The notes: generated by a model from the sequence alone, not told the origin. Shown: positions 1 to 9,585, counted from the stretch's first letter. The stretch: DNA of 52,858 nt from an uncultured Pelagibacteraceae bacterium (GCA_902580535.1 CACHKZ010000003.1:1-52858), one strand, 5' to 3'. Made by a program: numbers and translations.

Positions 1-279
1 ATATTAATAGGACCTAAAGAAAAATTAGCAAAGACAGAAATTAATTTAAATAATTTAAATCTTTTGGCAGAAAATCAAGAATTTAATCAAAAAATTTTAG
101 TAAAAGTAAGATCCACTGGTAAACTTTTAGAGGCAAATGTAGATTTTCAGAACAGCAAAGAGGCAAAAGTTAATCTTTTAAGTCCTGAGTATGGAATTTC
201 ACCAGGCCAAGCTTGTGTATTCTACAAGAAAGACCAATTTGGTCATAAAGTATTAGGTGGTGGTTGGATTAAAAATTAA
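1..279 (+). CDS. mnmA: tRNA-specific 2-thiouridylase MnmA, C-terminal part (5' end outside window)
   Basis: Frame 1 is open from base 1 (ILIGPKEKLAKTEINL...); C-terminal signature SPEYGISPGQACVFYKKDQFGHKVLGGGWI. Confidence 0.85.
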   Translation: MLIGPKEKLAKTEINLNNLNLLAENQEFNQKILVKVRSTGKLLEANVDFQNSKEAKVNLLSPEYGISPGQACVFYKKDQFGHKVLGGGWIKN

Positions 280-284
280 GAATT

Positions 285-368
285 CTATTTCTTTTTATTT
301 TTTTTTCTAGCTCTTCTCTTTTTAGAGCCCATTTTTCTTCGGCCTCTGTGTTTTTTTGGGTATCCCAT
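285..368 (-). CDS. very small basic protein, 27 aa (MGYPKKHRGRRKMGSKKRRARKKNKKK)
   Basis: Not in ORF track (below length cutoff). ATG at 368-366, TAG at 287-285, AAGGAG just upstream of the ATG (377-372); fills the gap between mnmA and metC; extreme Lys/Arg content like short ribosomal proteins. Confidence 0.65.
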   Translation of the reverse strand: MGYPKKHRGRRKMGSKKRRARKKNKKK

Positions 369-443
369 AATCTCCTTAGTTTTACTATTTTATTGACTTA
401 TTCGGTGGATATAGCATTGTCCAATGAACATAGCAATTTTTTT

Positions 444-1619
444 ATGAGCAAATCGTTTAAGACTTTTTTGAAACATACTGCTAAAGACTTCCATAATCAT
501 TCAGTTAATCCGCCAGTAGTACGCGCTTCCACTATAATATTTAAATCAATGAATGACATAAGACGTACTCAGTCCAAATATAAAAAAGATCCAAGAGGTG
601 GACATTTCGATTATGGGCGACAAGGAACTTCAACAACGCATATTTTGCAAAAAATTTTAACTAAGCTTGAGGATTCTTATCATGTTTTTTTAACTCCCAC
701 AGGATTTGGATCTGTTTTCTTAGCAATTTTTAGTGTTGTAAGACCTGGAGATGAAATAGTAGTTGCTGACCCTGTTTATAATCCAACAAGAGTTTTGACC
801 CAAGACTTTTTAAAAGAATTTAATATTAAGACAACTTTTTATAATCCTCATGATTTAAAATCTCTTAATAAAATAATTAACAAAAAAACAAAACTAATTT
901 TCGTAGAAAACCCTGGTAGTAATTCGTTTGAATTTCAAGATCTATCAAAAATAATATCCATTGCTAAAAAAAGGAAGGTATTTACTGCAATTGATAATAC
1001 TTGGGCAACACCATATTTTTTTAAGCCAATGAAACTAGGATTTGATATGTCAATAGTTTCAGCAACCAAATATTACTCTGGACATTCGGATGTAATGGGT
1101 GGAAGCCTAGCAGTGAATCGAAAAGTTTTTAAACACGTTGAGAAAGCACAAAAAATTATTGGTTTAAGATTAGGTCCTGATGATGCCTATTTGATAACCA
1201 GAGGATTAAGAACATTAGATGTTAGATTAGATAAACATCAAGAAAATGCTAGAAAGGTTGCAGAATTTTTATCAAAAAATAAAAAAGTTAAACTTCTATA
1301 TCCTTATAAAAAAGGATCTCTAAATTATAAATTATGGAAAAAATATTACTCAGGAGCATCTGGTTTAATGGGTCTAAAAATAAAAACTAAAGATAGAAAA
1401 TCTGTAATTAAATTTGTTAATTCTCTCAAATTATTCGGTTACGGATATAGTTGGGGAGGTTTTGAAAGTTTAGCACTTCATCAAAGTAAAGCCGAGAGAG
1501 GAAATAGAATTTATTCAGACATAAAAGATGACGAAAAAATTGTAAGATTACATATAGGTCTAGAGGATCCAAAAGATTTAATTGAAGATTTGCGAAAATC
1601 GCTTAAATTCATTAAATGA
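444..1619 (+). CDS. metC: cystathionine beta-lyase / trans-sulfuration PLP enzyme
   Basis: Cys/Met metabolism PLP family: SVNPPVVRASTIIF, YGRQGTSTTHILQ, SATKYYSGHSDVMGG. Internal ATG at 444 preferred over the 348 start, which would overlap the small ORF. Confidence 0.8.
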   Translation: MSKSFKTFLKHTAKDFHNHSVNPPVVRASTIIFKSMNDIRRTQSKYKKDPRGGHFDYGRQGTSTTHILQKILTKLEDSYHVFLTPTGFGSVFLAIFSVVRPGDEIVVADPVYNPTRVLTQDFLKEFNIKTTFYNPHDLKSLNKIINKKTKLIFVENPGSNSFEFQDLSKIISIAKKRKVFTAIDNTWATPYFFKPMKLGFDMSIVSATKYYSGHSDVMGGSLAVNRKVFKHVEKAQKIIGLRLGPDDAYLITRGLRTLDVRLDKHQENARKVAEFLSKNKKVKLLYPYKKGSLNYKLWKKYYSGASGLMGLKIKTKDRKSVIKFVNSLKLFGYGYSWGGFESLALHQSKAERGNRIYSDIKDDEKIVRLHIGLEDPKDLIEDLRKSLKFIK

Positions 1620-2836
1620 GTTCTGAAAAATTTTTTACTACAAAAAAAGCATTAATCACTCTAATAGCAGCTTCGTTAGTTGTTATTGTATCTCTTGGTA
1701 TAAGACAGACATTCGGATTGTTTTTTTTTGATTTTAATGCTGATCTAAATATTTCAATTTCTCATTTTGGTTTTGTTATTGGATTACAATTATTGATGTG
1801 GGGAGTCTTTAGTCCAATATTTGGTTTCATAACGGATAGGTACGGAGGTGCAACCGCAATATTCATAGGATTTTTATTTTACTTAGCAGGACTTTTCCTG
1901 TTTTATTCAGGGCTAAATACAGGTTATCTTTTTACTTTGACCATAGGACTTCTAATTGGAATTGGATTAGGCGGCACTGCTATAAGCATTCCAGTTTCAG
2001 TAGTTGCAAAGCATTTTCCATCATCTAATAGAACAATTGCTACTGGCATTGTAACTTGTGCAGGATCATTTGGTTTTTTTGTGTCGCCTTTACTTGTAAG
2101 ATATTCATTAATTGAAATTGGATGGGAAATAACGATTTTATATTTTTGTTTTCTTTTAGGAATAGGTCTAATGACAGCTTTATTTATTAGTACACCTACA
2201 ACTCCAGTTGGAAATAACGACAATAATAATCAAACAGCTAAGGAAGCCTTAATAGAAGCATTTAATAATAAAAGCTTTATATTTTTAACCTTAGGATTTT
2301 TTGTTTGCGGTTGGCATATAGCTTTAGTTGCTACACATATACCAACATACATGATGGATAGAGGTATGCCTGACTGGACAGCAGCTATGATTTTAGCATT
2401 AGTAGGTGTGTTCAATATGATAGGAACTATGGGAAGTGGTTATCTTGCAACTAAGTTTAGTAAAAAGAAAGTACTAAGTGCAATATATTTGTTAAGAGGT
2501 GTTTCTCTAATATATTTTTTATATTTGCCACCAAGTATATTTAACTCGGTTGTATTTGGAGTTACTTTTGGACTTTTATGGCTTTCAACTGTGCCACCAA
2601 CAAATGGTTTAGTAGGTCATATATTTGGAACAAAACATATTGGTCTTCTTTATGGAATAGTTTTTGTAAGTCACCAGATTGGGTCTTTTCTTGGGGCATA
2701 TTTAGGAGGAGTTTTTTATGAAATGCATGGAAATTTTGACTACGCATGGTACGTTTCTATCGCATTATCAATTTTTGCAGGTTTGATACACTTACCAATT
2801 AAAGAGAAATCAATTGAAAGAGTTCAAACAGCATAA
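1616..2836 (+). CDS. MFS transporter
   Basis: 12-TM-like hydrophobic protein with RQTFGLFF and GFITDRYGG motifs; 4-nt overlap with metC. Confidence 0.8.
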   Translation: MSSEKFFTTKKALITLIAASLVVIVSLGIRQTFGLFFFDFNADLNISISHFGFVIGLQLLMWGVFSPIFGFITDRYGGATAIFIGFLFYLAGLFLFYSGLNTGYLFTLTIGLLIGIGLGGTAISIPVSVVAKHFPSSNRTIATGIVTCAGSFGFFVSPLLVRYSLIEIGWEITILYFCFLLGIGLMTALFISTPTTPVGNNDNNNQTAKEALIEAFNNKSFIFLTLGFFVCGWHIALVATHIPTYMMDRGMPDWTAAMILALVGVFNMIGTMGSGYLATKFSKKKVLSAIYLLRGVSLIYFLYLPPSIFNSVVFGVTFGLLWLSTVPPTNGLVGHIFGTKHIGLLYGIVFVSHQIGSFLGAYLGGVFYEMHGNFDYAWYVSIALSIFAGLIHLPIKEKSIERVQTA

Positions 2837-4028
2837 ACTTAAATTTAATCCATTTTTAGAAAAACTCTATCAGTCTAATAAGCCGTTGATAATATATAAA
2901 GTTGAAGGTGGCTACGATTTATATACCGATTTTTCAAAAAAAATAATAATAAACAATAGAAATATAGAAAATTTCTTAAATTCATTTTCAACAAAAAAAT
3001 ATAGAAAAGAAACAGATATTTTTATTGGCTTTTTTGGTTATGAAATACTTTGTAATTTACTAAAAATAAAAATTAAAAATCAAAAAAATATAAAATTTTA
3101 TAAAGGTGTGTTTTATAAACCAGAAACGATTATAAAAATTACAGATAAAATTAAAATATATTCAACAAAAAAAAATCATAATTTTAATTATCAGTTTCAA
3201 AAAACTAATATTTCGAGCCCCTTTAAGTTAAATATTAGCTATAAAAAGTATAAAAAAATATTTGATATTTTTTCAAAGAAAATACGTGAGGGACAAACTT
3301 ATCAAATTAAAATATGCACTAAATATAAAAATAAATCTGAGATAAATCCTGTTAATTTCTTTTGGAAACTTATGAAAATTAATTCATCTCCAGAGTCATT
3401 TATGATTAGAGATAAAGATTATTCAATAGTTAGTTGCTCTCCAGAAACATTAATTGATAGAAAAGGTGACACAATCATTACTAAACCAATAGCTGGAACA
3501 CTAAAAAAGAATAAATTTTATAATAAATTAAAGGCTTTAAAATATTTTAGAAACAATAATAAAGAAACGAAAGAACATAATATGATTGTTGATCTTGAAA
3601 GAAATGATTTATCAAAAATTTGCAAACCTGGAACTGTAGAGATTAAAAAGGAGAAGTATGTTGAAGAATATAAGCATCTTTATCATTATGTAACAAGTAT
3701 TGCGGGTAGGATAAAAAAAAATATTTCTGTAAAAGAAATAATAACTGCCATGATGCCTGGTGGATCTGTTATTGGATGTCCAAAAATTAAGACATTGCAA
3801 TTATTAAACTCTCAGGAAAAAGAAGACAGAAATATTTTTACAGGAAGTTTTGGTTTTATCAAATTCAATGAAGATATGAGGTTTAATATAATAATTAGAT
3901 CTATTCTAAACTTTAAAAAACAATCAGAAATTTCTGCTGCTTCAGGTGTAGTTTTAGACAGCGCGCCAAAAAAAGAATTTAGTGAGAATTTTATAAAAGC
4001 AAAATCATTATTAGAATTATTTAAATGA
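2814..4028 (+). CDS. pabB: chorismate-binding enzyme, aminodeoxychorismate synthase component I-like
   Basis: EGQTYQIK, SPETLIDRKGDTIITKPIAGT, EHNMIVDLERND, MPGGSVIGCPK; followed by glutamine amidotransferase and class IV aminotransferase genes. Confidence 0.75.
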   Translation: MKEFKQHKLKFNPFLEKLYQSNKPLIIYKVEGGYDLYTDFSKKIIINNRNIENFLNSFSTKKYRKETDIFIGFFGYEILCNLLKIKIKNQKNIKFYKGVFYKPETIIKITDKIKIYSTKKNHNFNYQFQKTNISSPFKLNISYKKYKKIFDIFSKKIREGQTYQIKICTKYKNKSEINPVNFFWKLMKINSSPESFMIRDKDYSIVSCSPETLIDRKGDTIITKPIAGTLKKNKFYNKLKALKYFRNNNKETKEHNMIVDLERNDLSKICKPGTVEIKKEKYVEEYKHLYHYVTSIAGRIKKNISVKEIITAMMPGGSVIGCPKIKTLQLLNSQEKEDRNIFTGSFGFIKFNEDMRFNIIIRSILNFKKQSEISAASGVVLDSAPKKEFSENFIKAKSLLELFK

Positions 4029-4582
4029 TATATATAATTGATCATCAAGACTCTTTTACTTGGAACGTTGTTCATCAATTTTCCCAATTTGATAAAGTTA
4101 TTTGCACAAATTATTTTGAATTAAAAAATAACTTACTTGAAAAATCTGATACAATAGTTTTATCACCAGGTCCAGGATCTCCCAAAGATTATCCAAATAC
4201 ATCAAAGCTTTATAAAAAATTTAAGGGAAGAAAAAAAATAATAGGAATATGTCTAGGCTATCAACAAATTTTATTTTGTGAAAAAGCAAAGATTATTCAA
4301 CAAAAAAATATTTTCCACGGATTTCAGTCGGAAGTTAAAGTAACAAATAAGAAATCAATCTTTCAAAAAAATACAAAGTTTAAAGTTGGCAGATACCACT
4401 CATTAAAATTAAAAGAGCCATTTTCTGCTAAAAATTTTGAAATAACAATCAGATGCTCAAACACTGGTATTGCAATGGGTTTTGAAAACATTAAAGATGA
4501 TATATATGGATTCCAATTTCACCCAGAATCTTTTTTAACAAAAAATGGTAAACTACTTATTAAAAAAATCCTATCAGCGTAA
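4025..4582 (+). CDS. pabA: glutamine amidotransferase, PabA/TrpG type
   Basis: LSPGPGSPKDYP, GICLGYQQI (Cys nucleophile), FQFHPESF; overlaps upstream gene by ATGA. Confidence 0.8.
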   Translation: MIYIIDHQDSFTWNVVHQFSQFDKVICTNYFELKNNLLEKSDTIVLSPGPGSPKDYPNTSKLYKKFKGRKKIIGICLGYQQILFCEKAKIIQQKNIFHGFQSEVKVTNKKSIFQKNTKFKVGRYHSLKLKEPFSAKNFEITIRCSNTGIAMGFENIKDDIYGFQFHPESFLTKNGKLLIKKILSA

Positions 4583-5315
4583 TACACTTAAAGAGATTAA
4601 ATTTAATGATCTTTGGAATAAAAATGGTGTCTTCACTACAATGTGGTTATACAGCAGGCCACCAAAAATTCTTTTTTTTAAATCACATATTCAAAATTTA
4701 ATCAAATCTTTAAAAGCTTATAAAATAAACGAGGATAATATCAAAAATATTATTTTAAATTTAATTAAAAAAAATGTTAATAGAAAAATTTCTTACAATC
4801 ATTTACTCAGAGTTGCTTTAAATAAAAAAATTATATCTGTTTCTATTAGGGAAAGAGTAATACCAAAAAGTAAATTTAGTTTAAAATTAATAAATTATGA
4901 GAGAGTAAAACCTGAATATAAAAATCTGAAATATAAAAAAATATTAGAATTTTTGTCAAAAATGAATACATCAAAACAGGATATTGCTCTATGCGTAAAT
5001 AATAAAATTCTTGAAACTGGAACTTCAAATCTTTTGTTTGTTTATAAAAAAAAGATTTACTCGCCAAAATCAAATTATTACAAAGGAACGAATATTAAGT
5101 TTTATGAAAAAAAATTTCGTATTATTAAAAAAGATATTTACCTTAAAGATATCAAGCAGTTCGATGAAATTATATTAGTTGGATCAGGAAAAGGTGTTGT
5201 GTCTGTAAATTTTATTGATGGATATAATTGGAAAAGCAAAAGTAAAGATACGTTTAATAAAATTTATAAAACTTTTCAAAAAGAGTACAGAAAAAATATA
5301 TATAAATATAATTAA
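4545..5315 (+). CDS. pabC: class IV aminotransferase, probable aminodeoxychorismate lyase
   Basis: LWNKNGVFTTM, NNKILETGTSNLLFV; adjacent to pabB/pabA-like genes; start uncertain. Confidence 0.7.
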   Translation: MVNYLLKKSYQRNTLKEIKFNDLWNKNGVFTTMWLYSRPPKILFFKSHIQNLIKSLKAYKINEDNIKNIILNLIKKNVNRKISYNHLLRVALNKKIISVSIRERVIPKSKFSLKLINYERVKPEYKNLKYKKILEFLSKMNTSKQDIALCVNNKILETGTSNLLFVYKKKIYSPKSNYYKGTNIKFYEKKFRIIKKDIYLKDIKQFDEIILVGSGKGVVSVNFIDGYNWKSKSKDTFNKIYKTFQKEYRKNIYKYN

Positions 5316-5713
5316 TGAGAGACCCAAATAACCCATGTCTATTTTGTAACGTTCCTTCAAGTGAATATATATTTGAAAATAATTTAGCTTTTTCTACTTT
5401 TGATCCTTACCCAGTTTCAAAACATCATTCATTAATTGTTCCTAAGAGACATGTTGAAAACTATTTTGATATGTCAAAAGAAGAGATTATATCTTGCAAT
5501 AAACTTATTATAAAAATGAGAGACAAAATCCAAGTGATTGATCCAACTGTAGATGGTTTTAATATTGGTACAAATTCAGGTAAAGTAGCAGGGCAATCAA
5601 TAATGCATTGCCATATACATTTAATTCCTAGAAGAAAAAATGATGTGGATAACCCTCAAGGAGGTGTGAGGGGAGTTATACCTTCAAAACAGCATTATCA
5701 GCGTAAAAAATAA
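5315..5713 (+). CDS. HIT family protein
   Basis: HCHIHLIPRR histidine triad. Confidence 0.85.
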   Translation: MRDPNNPCLFCNVPSSEYIFENNLAFSTFDPYPVSKHHSLIVPKRHVENYFDMSKEEIISCNKLIIKMRDKIQVIDPTVDGFNIGTNSGKVAGQSIMHCHIHLIPRRKNDVDNPQGGVRGVIPSKQHYQRKK

Positions 5714-5808
5714 ATTTTTAACAATATACCAGTGCTAAAATGCCACTTTATCCTAGTTGATCTATTATAATAAGTATACTAAGAATCCATTTGCGGAAGG
5801 AACATCAA

Positions 5809-6609
5809 ATGATTTCAACAAACCCATTTTTTATTTTATCTGAAAGCGTCCCAGCTATACTGATGCAGTCTTTCGTAATATTAATGGGTATATTAATTTT
5901 AGTAGGGACTGTTATGGATATTATCCATAAAAAAAATGTTAAATACTTCTTTCAAAATGCAAAAAAAGCAAAATTGTCTGCTAAAAAAGAACTAACAACA
6001 TCTGAAAGAATATCAGTAATATCAAAAACCATAGCAAGTGATATTGCAACTACTTCTGAGCTAGGAGCAGGTAAAAGAAGATTAGCACATGTTATGGGAA
6101 TGTACGGAACAATTCTGTTTTGGGTTGGATCAGTTGTCATGATATTTTTCTACACTTCACCAAATTCAGTAACACCTGCATTTTGGCCAATCATTTGGCA
6201 CGTTGGTGCGGCTTTAACAGTATTAGGTGGAGGTTGGTTTTGGTTTTTTTTAAGAGTTGATGTCTATTCCGAAGCTCAACCGTGGTATAGAATTATTCAA
6301 GCAGATTTATTTGTACTAGCATTGATTGCATCTTCATTATTTGGACTAATTTGGTCTTATCTTCAATCTTTAAACTTATCAGGTAGATGGGATGACTTTG
6401 TATTTTTAGGATTATTTATAATTGCAAACTTAGTTTTATTTGGTGGTGTATATTGGTCTAAATTTGCTCACATGTTTTACAAACCTGGTGCAGCATTGCA
6501 GAAAAATTTGGCCGAAGCTGATGGATCTAGAGATAATCTTCCACCTGAAGCTGACGCACCTGAGCAATTTGGCCTGGGCATTAAAAGAGAAGAGCCAAAA
6601 CATTATTAA
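5809..6609 (+). CDS. aprM: APS reductase-associated membrane anchor (AprM-like)
   Basis: Multi-TM protein directly upstream of aprBA; GGAAGGA ribosome-binding site before ATG 5809, preferred over the TTG at 5791. Confidence 0.65.
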   Translation: MISTNPFFILSESVPAILMQSFVILMGILILVGTVMDIIHKKNVKYFFQNAKKAKLSAKKELTTSERISVISKTIASDIATTSELGAGKRRLAHVMGMYGTILFWVGSVVMIFFYTSPNSVTPAFWPIIWHVGAALTVLGGGWFWFFLRVDVYSEAQPWYRIIQADLFVLALIASSLFGLIWSYLQSLNLSGRWDDFVFLGLFIIANLVLFGGVYWSKFAHMFYKPGAALQKNLAEADGSRDNLPPEADAPEQFGLGIKREEPKHY

Positions 6610-6643
6610 TATGATACAGAACTTAAAGGAGAAAATATAAATT

Positions 6644-7114
6644 ATGTCAACTTTTGTATACATGACCAGATGTGATGGTTGTGGTCACTGCGTAGATATT
6701 TGTCCATCAGATATAATGCATATCGATGAAACTATAAGAAGAGCAAAAAATATTGAACCAAACTTTTGCTGGGAATGTTACTCTTGTGTTAAAGCATGCC
6801 CTAACCATGCAATCGATGTAAGAGGTTATGCAGATTTTGCTCCAATGGGACATAGCGTAAGAGTTAGAAGAGAAGAAGAAAAAGGAACTATTTCTTGGAG
6901 AATTAAATTTAGAAACGGGACTGAGAAAAATTTTGTTTCACCAATAACAACTAAACCTTGGGGAAAATTTATTCCAAAGTTGGCTGAAGGAGACAAACCT
7001 AATCAAGGAGAAATTAATTCGCAAATATTATACTCAGAGCCAGAAGGATTAAATACAAATAAAGAATTACCAAAAGTAGATAAAAGTGCTTTTAAAAAGG
7101 GAGTTTACTATTAA
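6644..7114 (+). CDS. aprB: adenylylsulfate (APS) reductase beta subunit
   Basis: Two 4Fe-4S motifs CDGCGHCVDICP and CWECYSCVKACP; adjacent to aprA. Confidence 0.9.
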   Translation: MSTFVYMTRCDGCGHCVDICPSDIMHIDETIRRAKNIEPNFCWECYSCVKACPNHAIDVRGYADFAPMGHSVRVRREEEKGTISWRIKFRNGTEKNFVSPITTKPWGKFIPKLAEGDKPNQGEINSQILYSEPEGLNTNKELPKVDKSAFKKGVYY

Positions 7115-8970
7115 TGGCCAGAAAAACTATAGTAGAAAATTGTGATGTTTTAGTTGTTGGTGGAGGAATGGCTGGAACTGGTGCAACTTTTGAAGCTAGA
7201 CATTGGGGCAGAGATTTAAAAATAGTTTGTGTTGAAAAAGCAAACATAGATAGAAGTGGTGCAGTTGCTCAAGGACTATATGCAATTAACTGTTATATGG
7301 GAATGCAATGGGGTGAAAACCAACCAGAGGACCACGTAAGATATGCAAGAAATGATTTAATGGGATTGGTTAGAGAGGATCTTGGATATGATATGGCGCG
7401 TCATGTAGATTCAACTGTTCACATGTTTGATGAATGGGGTCTACCTATGATGAAAAATAAAGAGACAGGCCGTTATCAACGAGAAGGTAAATGGCAAATA
7501 ATGATACATGGTGAAAGTTATAAACCAATTGTTGCAGAAGCAGCAAAAAAATCAGCAGATAAAATTTACAACAGAATAATGATTACTCATCTTTTAATGG
7601 ACGAAAATAATGAAAATAGAGTTGGTGGGGCAGTTGGATTTAATATGAGAACTGGTGACTATCACGTCTTTAAATCAAAAACAGTTATTGTTGCTGCAGG
7701 TGGAGCTTCACATATTTTTAAACCTAGGGCTGTTGGTGAAGGAATGGGAAGAACTTGGTATGCGCCATGGAGTAATGGATCAGCATATGCATTACCTATT
7801 GCTGCTGGAGCAAAAATGACCCAAATGGAGAATAGAATTGTCCTTTGTAGATTTAAAGATGGTTATGGTCCAGTTGGTGCATATTTCTTACATTTAAAAA
7901 CATACACACAAAATGCAAATGGTGAAAATTATGAGAAAAAATGGTACGAAAAAACAAAAGAATTAGTTGGAGAGTATATTGATCATCATCCTACTCCTAC
8001 ATGTTTACGTAACCATGCTTTCATTCAAGAGACTATGGCTGGTGGTGGACCAATTCATATGGTGACCAAGGAGGCATTCCAGGATCCACACCTTGAAACA
8101 GTTGGATGGGAAAACTTCTTAGGTATGACGGTTGGCCAAGCAGTGGTATGGGCTTCTCAAAATATCGATCCAAAATATACAAACCCTGAATTAACAACAT
8201 CTGAGCCATATGTTATGGGTTCTCACGCTACATGCTCAGGCGCATGGGTGAGTGGACCAGAGGATTTATCTCCGCCTGAATATTTCTGGGGATATAATAG
8301 AATGACGACAATTCAAGGTTTATTCGGAGCCGGTGATACAGTGGGTGGAAGTGCTCACAAATTCTCATCTGGGTCATTTACTGAAGGAAGATTAGCTGCA
8401 AAAGCTGCTGTAAAATACATAGAAGATAAAAAGGCCAATGATATTAAGGTAAGCGATAAGCAATGTGAAGATTTTAAAGAAACTATCTATAAACCGCTCG
8501 AAAATTATACTGTTGGAAGAAACGAAATAACTGGAGGAACTGTATCTCCGAGTTATATTTCACCAATCCAGGGCTTACAAAGATTGCAAAAAATTATGGA
8601 TGAGTATGTAGGTGGTATTAGCTATAATTACATGACAAACGAAAACACTCTTAAAAAAGGTTTAGAACTACTCGCTTGGCTTGAAGAAGATCTAGAAAAT
8701 GTAGGAGCTGAGGACTATCATCAACTTATGAGAGCCTGGGAGCTTAAACATAGAACTATCACATCCCAATGTGTTACAGAACATACCTTGTTTAGACAAG
8801 AAACTCGTTGGCCAGGATATTATTACAGAGGTGATTATATGAAACTAGATGATGAAAATTGGCATTGCCTAACTTTATCTAGAAGAGACCCAAAGACTGG
8901 CAAGTTTACTATGGAAAAGGCGCCTGTTTATCATATCGTTGATGAAAAAGAGAAAAAAGAAGCTTCTTAG
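7114..8970 (+). CDS. aprA: adenylylsulfate (APS) reductase alpha subunit
   Basis: DVLVVGGGMAGTGATFEARHWG FAD motif; EKANIDRSGAVAQGLYAIN; full length 618 aa. Confidence 0.92.
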   Translation: MARKTIVENCDVLVVGGGMAGTGATFEARHWGRDLKIVCVEKANIDRSGAVAQGLYAINCYMGMQWGENQPEDHVRYARNDLMGLVREDLGYDMARHVDSTVHMFDEWGLPMMKNKETGRYQREGKWQIMIHGESYKPIVAEAAKKSADKIYNRIMITHLLMDENNENRVGGAVGFNMRTGDYHVFKSKTVIVAAGGASHIFKPRAVGEGMGRTWYAPWSNGSAYALPIAAGAKMTQMENRIVLCRFKDGYGPVGAYFLHLKTYTQNANGENYEKKWYEKTKELVGEYIDHHPTPTCLRNHAFIQETMAGGGPIHMVTKEAFQDPHLETVGWENFLGMTVGQAVVWASQNIDPKYTNPELTTSEPYVMGSHATCSGAWVSGPEDLSPPEYFWGYNRMTTIQGLFGAGDTVGGSAHKFSSGSFTEGRLAAKAAVKYIEDKKANDIKVSDKQCEDFKETIYKPLENYTVGRNEITGGTVSPSYISPIQGLQRLQKIMDEYVGGISYNYMTNENTLKKGLELLAWLEEDLENVGAEDYHQLMRAWELKHRTITSQCVTEHTLFRQETRWPGYYYRGDYMKLDDENWHCLTLSRRDPKTGKFTMEKAPVYHIVDEKEKKEAS

Positions 8971-8988
8971 AATTCAATAGATCATAAA

Positions 8989-9339
8989 ATGGCTTTATTA
9001 GATAAATCCGATGAGGAAATTATTAAAATAGCTGAACCTATTTGGGCAAACTTAGTTAAATCTTCAAATATTAAAGATTATGGTGGATTTACAAGGGATT
9101 TGTCATCACAGATGATGTACGGAGCAAATGAGGTTGAGCTAGGTAAGCAATGGGCAAGTAATAAACTTATTTCAAGTTTGGCAGAAGGCTGTGAGGCAAT
9201 AGGCTGCTTAAGACGTGGACTTTATATAACCATACTTTATAAACAGACTAGCACTGAGATACCAGGAGACTTTTTAGGTAGACTCGTCCTTGGTGATGAA
9301 GGAGATGAAGTTAAGGTTTTTGGAGCAACAATCTTTTAA
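8989..9339 (+). CDS. conserved-type hypothetical protein downstream of aprA (116 aa, CEAIGC motif)
   Basis: ORF immediately downstream of aprA, same strand. Confidence 0.75.
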   Translation: MALLDKSDEEIIKIAEPIWANLVKSSNIKDYGGFTRDLSSQMMYGANEVELGKQWASNKLISSLAEGCEAIGCLRRGLYITILYKQTSTEIPGDFLGRLVLGDEGDEVKVFGATIF

Positions 9340-9389
9340 ATAACTAAAATATTCTTTGAATTTAACACAACTTGTGGTATTCCGCGATT

Positions 9390-9536
9390 ATGTTTCAAAT
9401 AATAAATCAAAATTTAAAAAAATTACCTTTATTCTTTGAAAATCAATTAAGTAAAATAATCAAATCATTTTTATATCTTTTTATATTCTTTGCTTGGGGC
9501 ATAATAATTTTAAGCACAGCTCAAAATTTTATATAA
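9390..9536 (+). CDS. small single-TM protein, 48 aa (MFQIINQNLKKLPLFFENQLSKIIKSFLYLFIFFAWGIIILSTAQNFI)
   Basis: Not in ORF track; ATG 9390 to TAA 9534-9536 in the 246-bp gap before tauE; one hydrophobic helix FLYLFIFFAWGIIILS. Confidence 0.5.
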   Translation: MFQIINQNLKKLPLFFENQLSKIIKSFLYLFIFFAWGIIILSTAQNFI

Positions 9537-9585
9537 AACATTCATAATTATTGACTTTGAACTATTAGAAGAATAGTTACTGCTT

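Noticed and set aside
1924-2747. Minus-strand ORFs of 99, 61 and 61 aa opposite the MFS gene
   Set aside because: Antisense to a confidently assigned CDS; low-complexity translations without recognisable domains.
4572-5706. Shared TATCAGCGTAA at the 3' ends of pabA and the HIT gene
   Set aside because: Only two copies of an 11-mer in different coding contexts; probably chance.
6436-6663. Overlapping 75-aa (minus) and 66-aa (plus) ORFs at the aprM 3' end
   Set aside because: Both lie within the aprM frame and aprM/aprB junction; no independent support.
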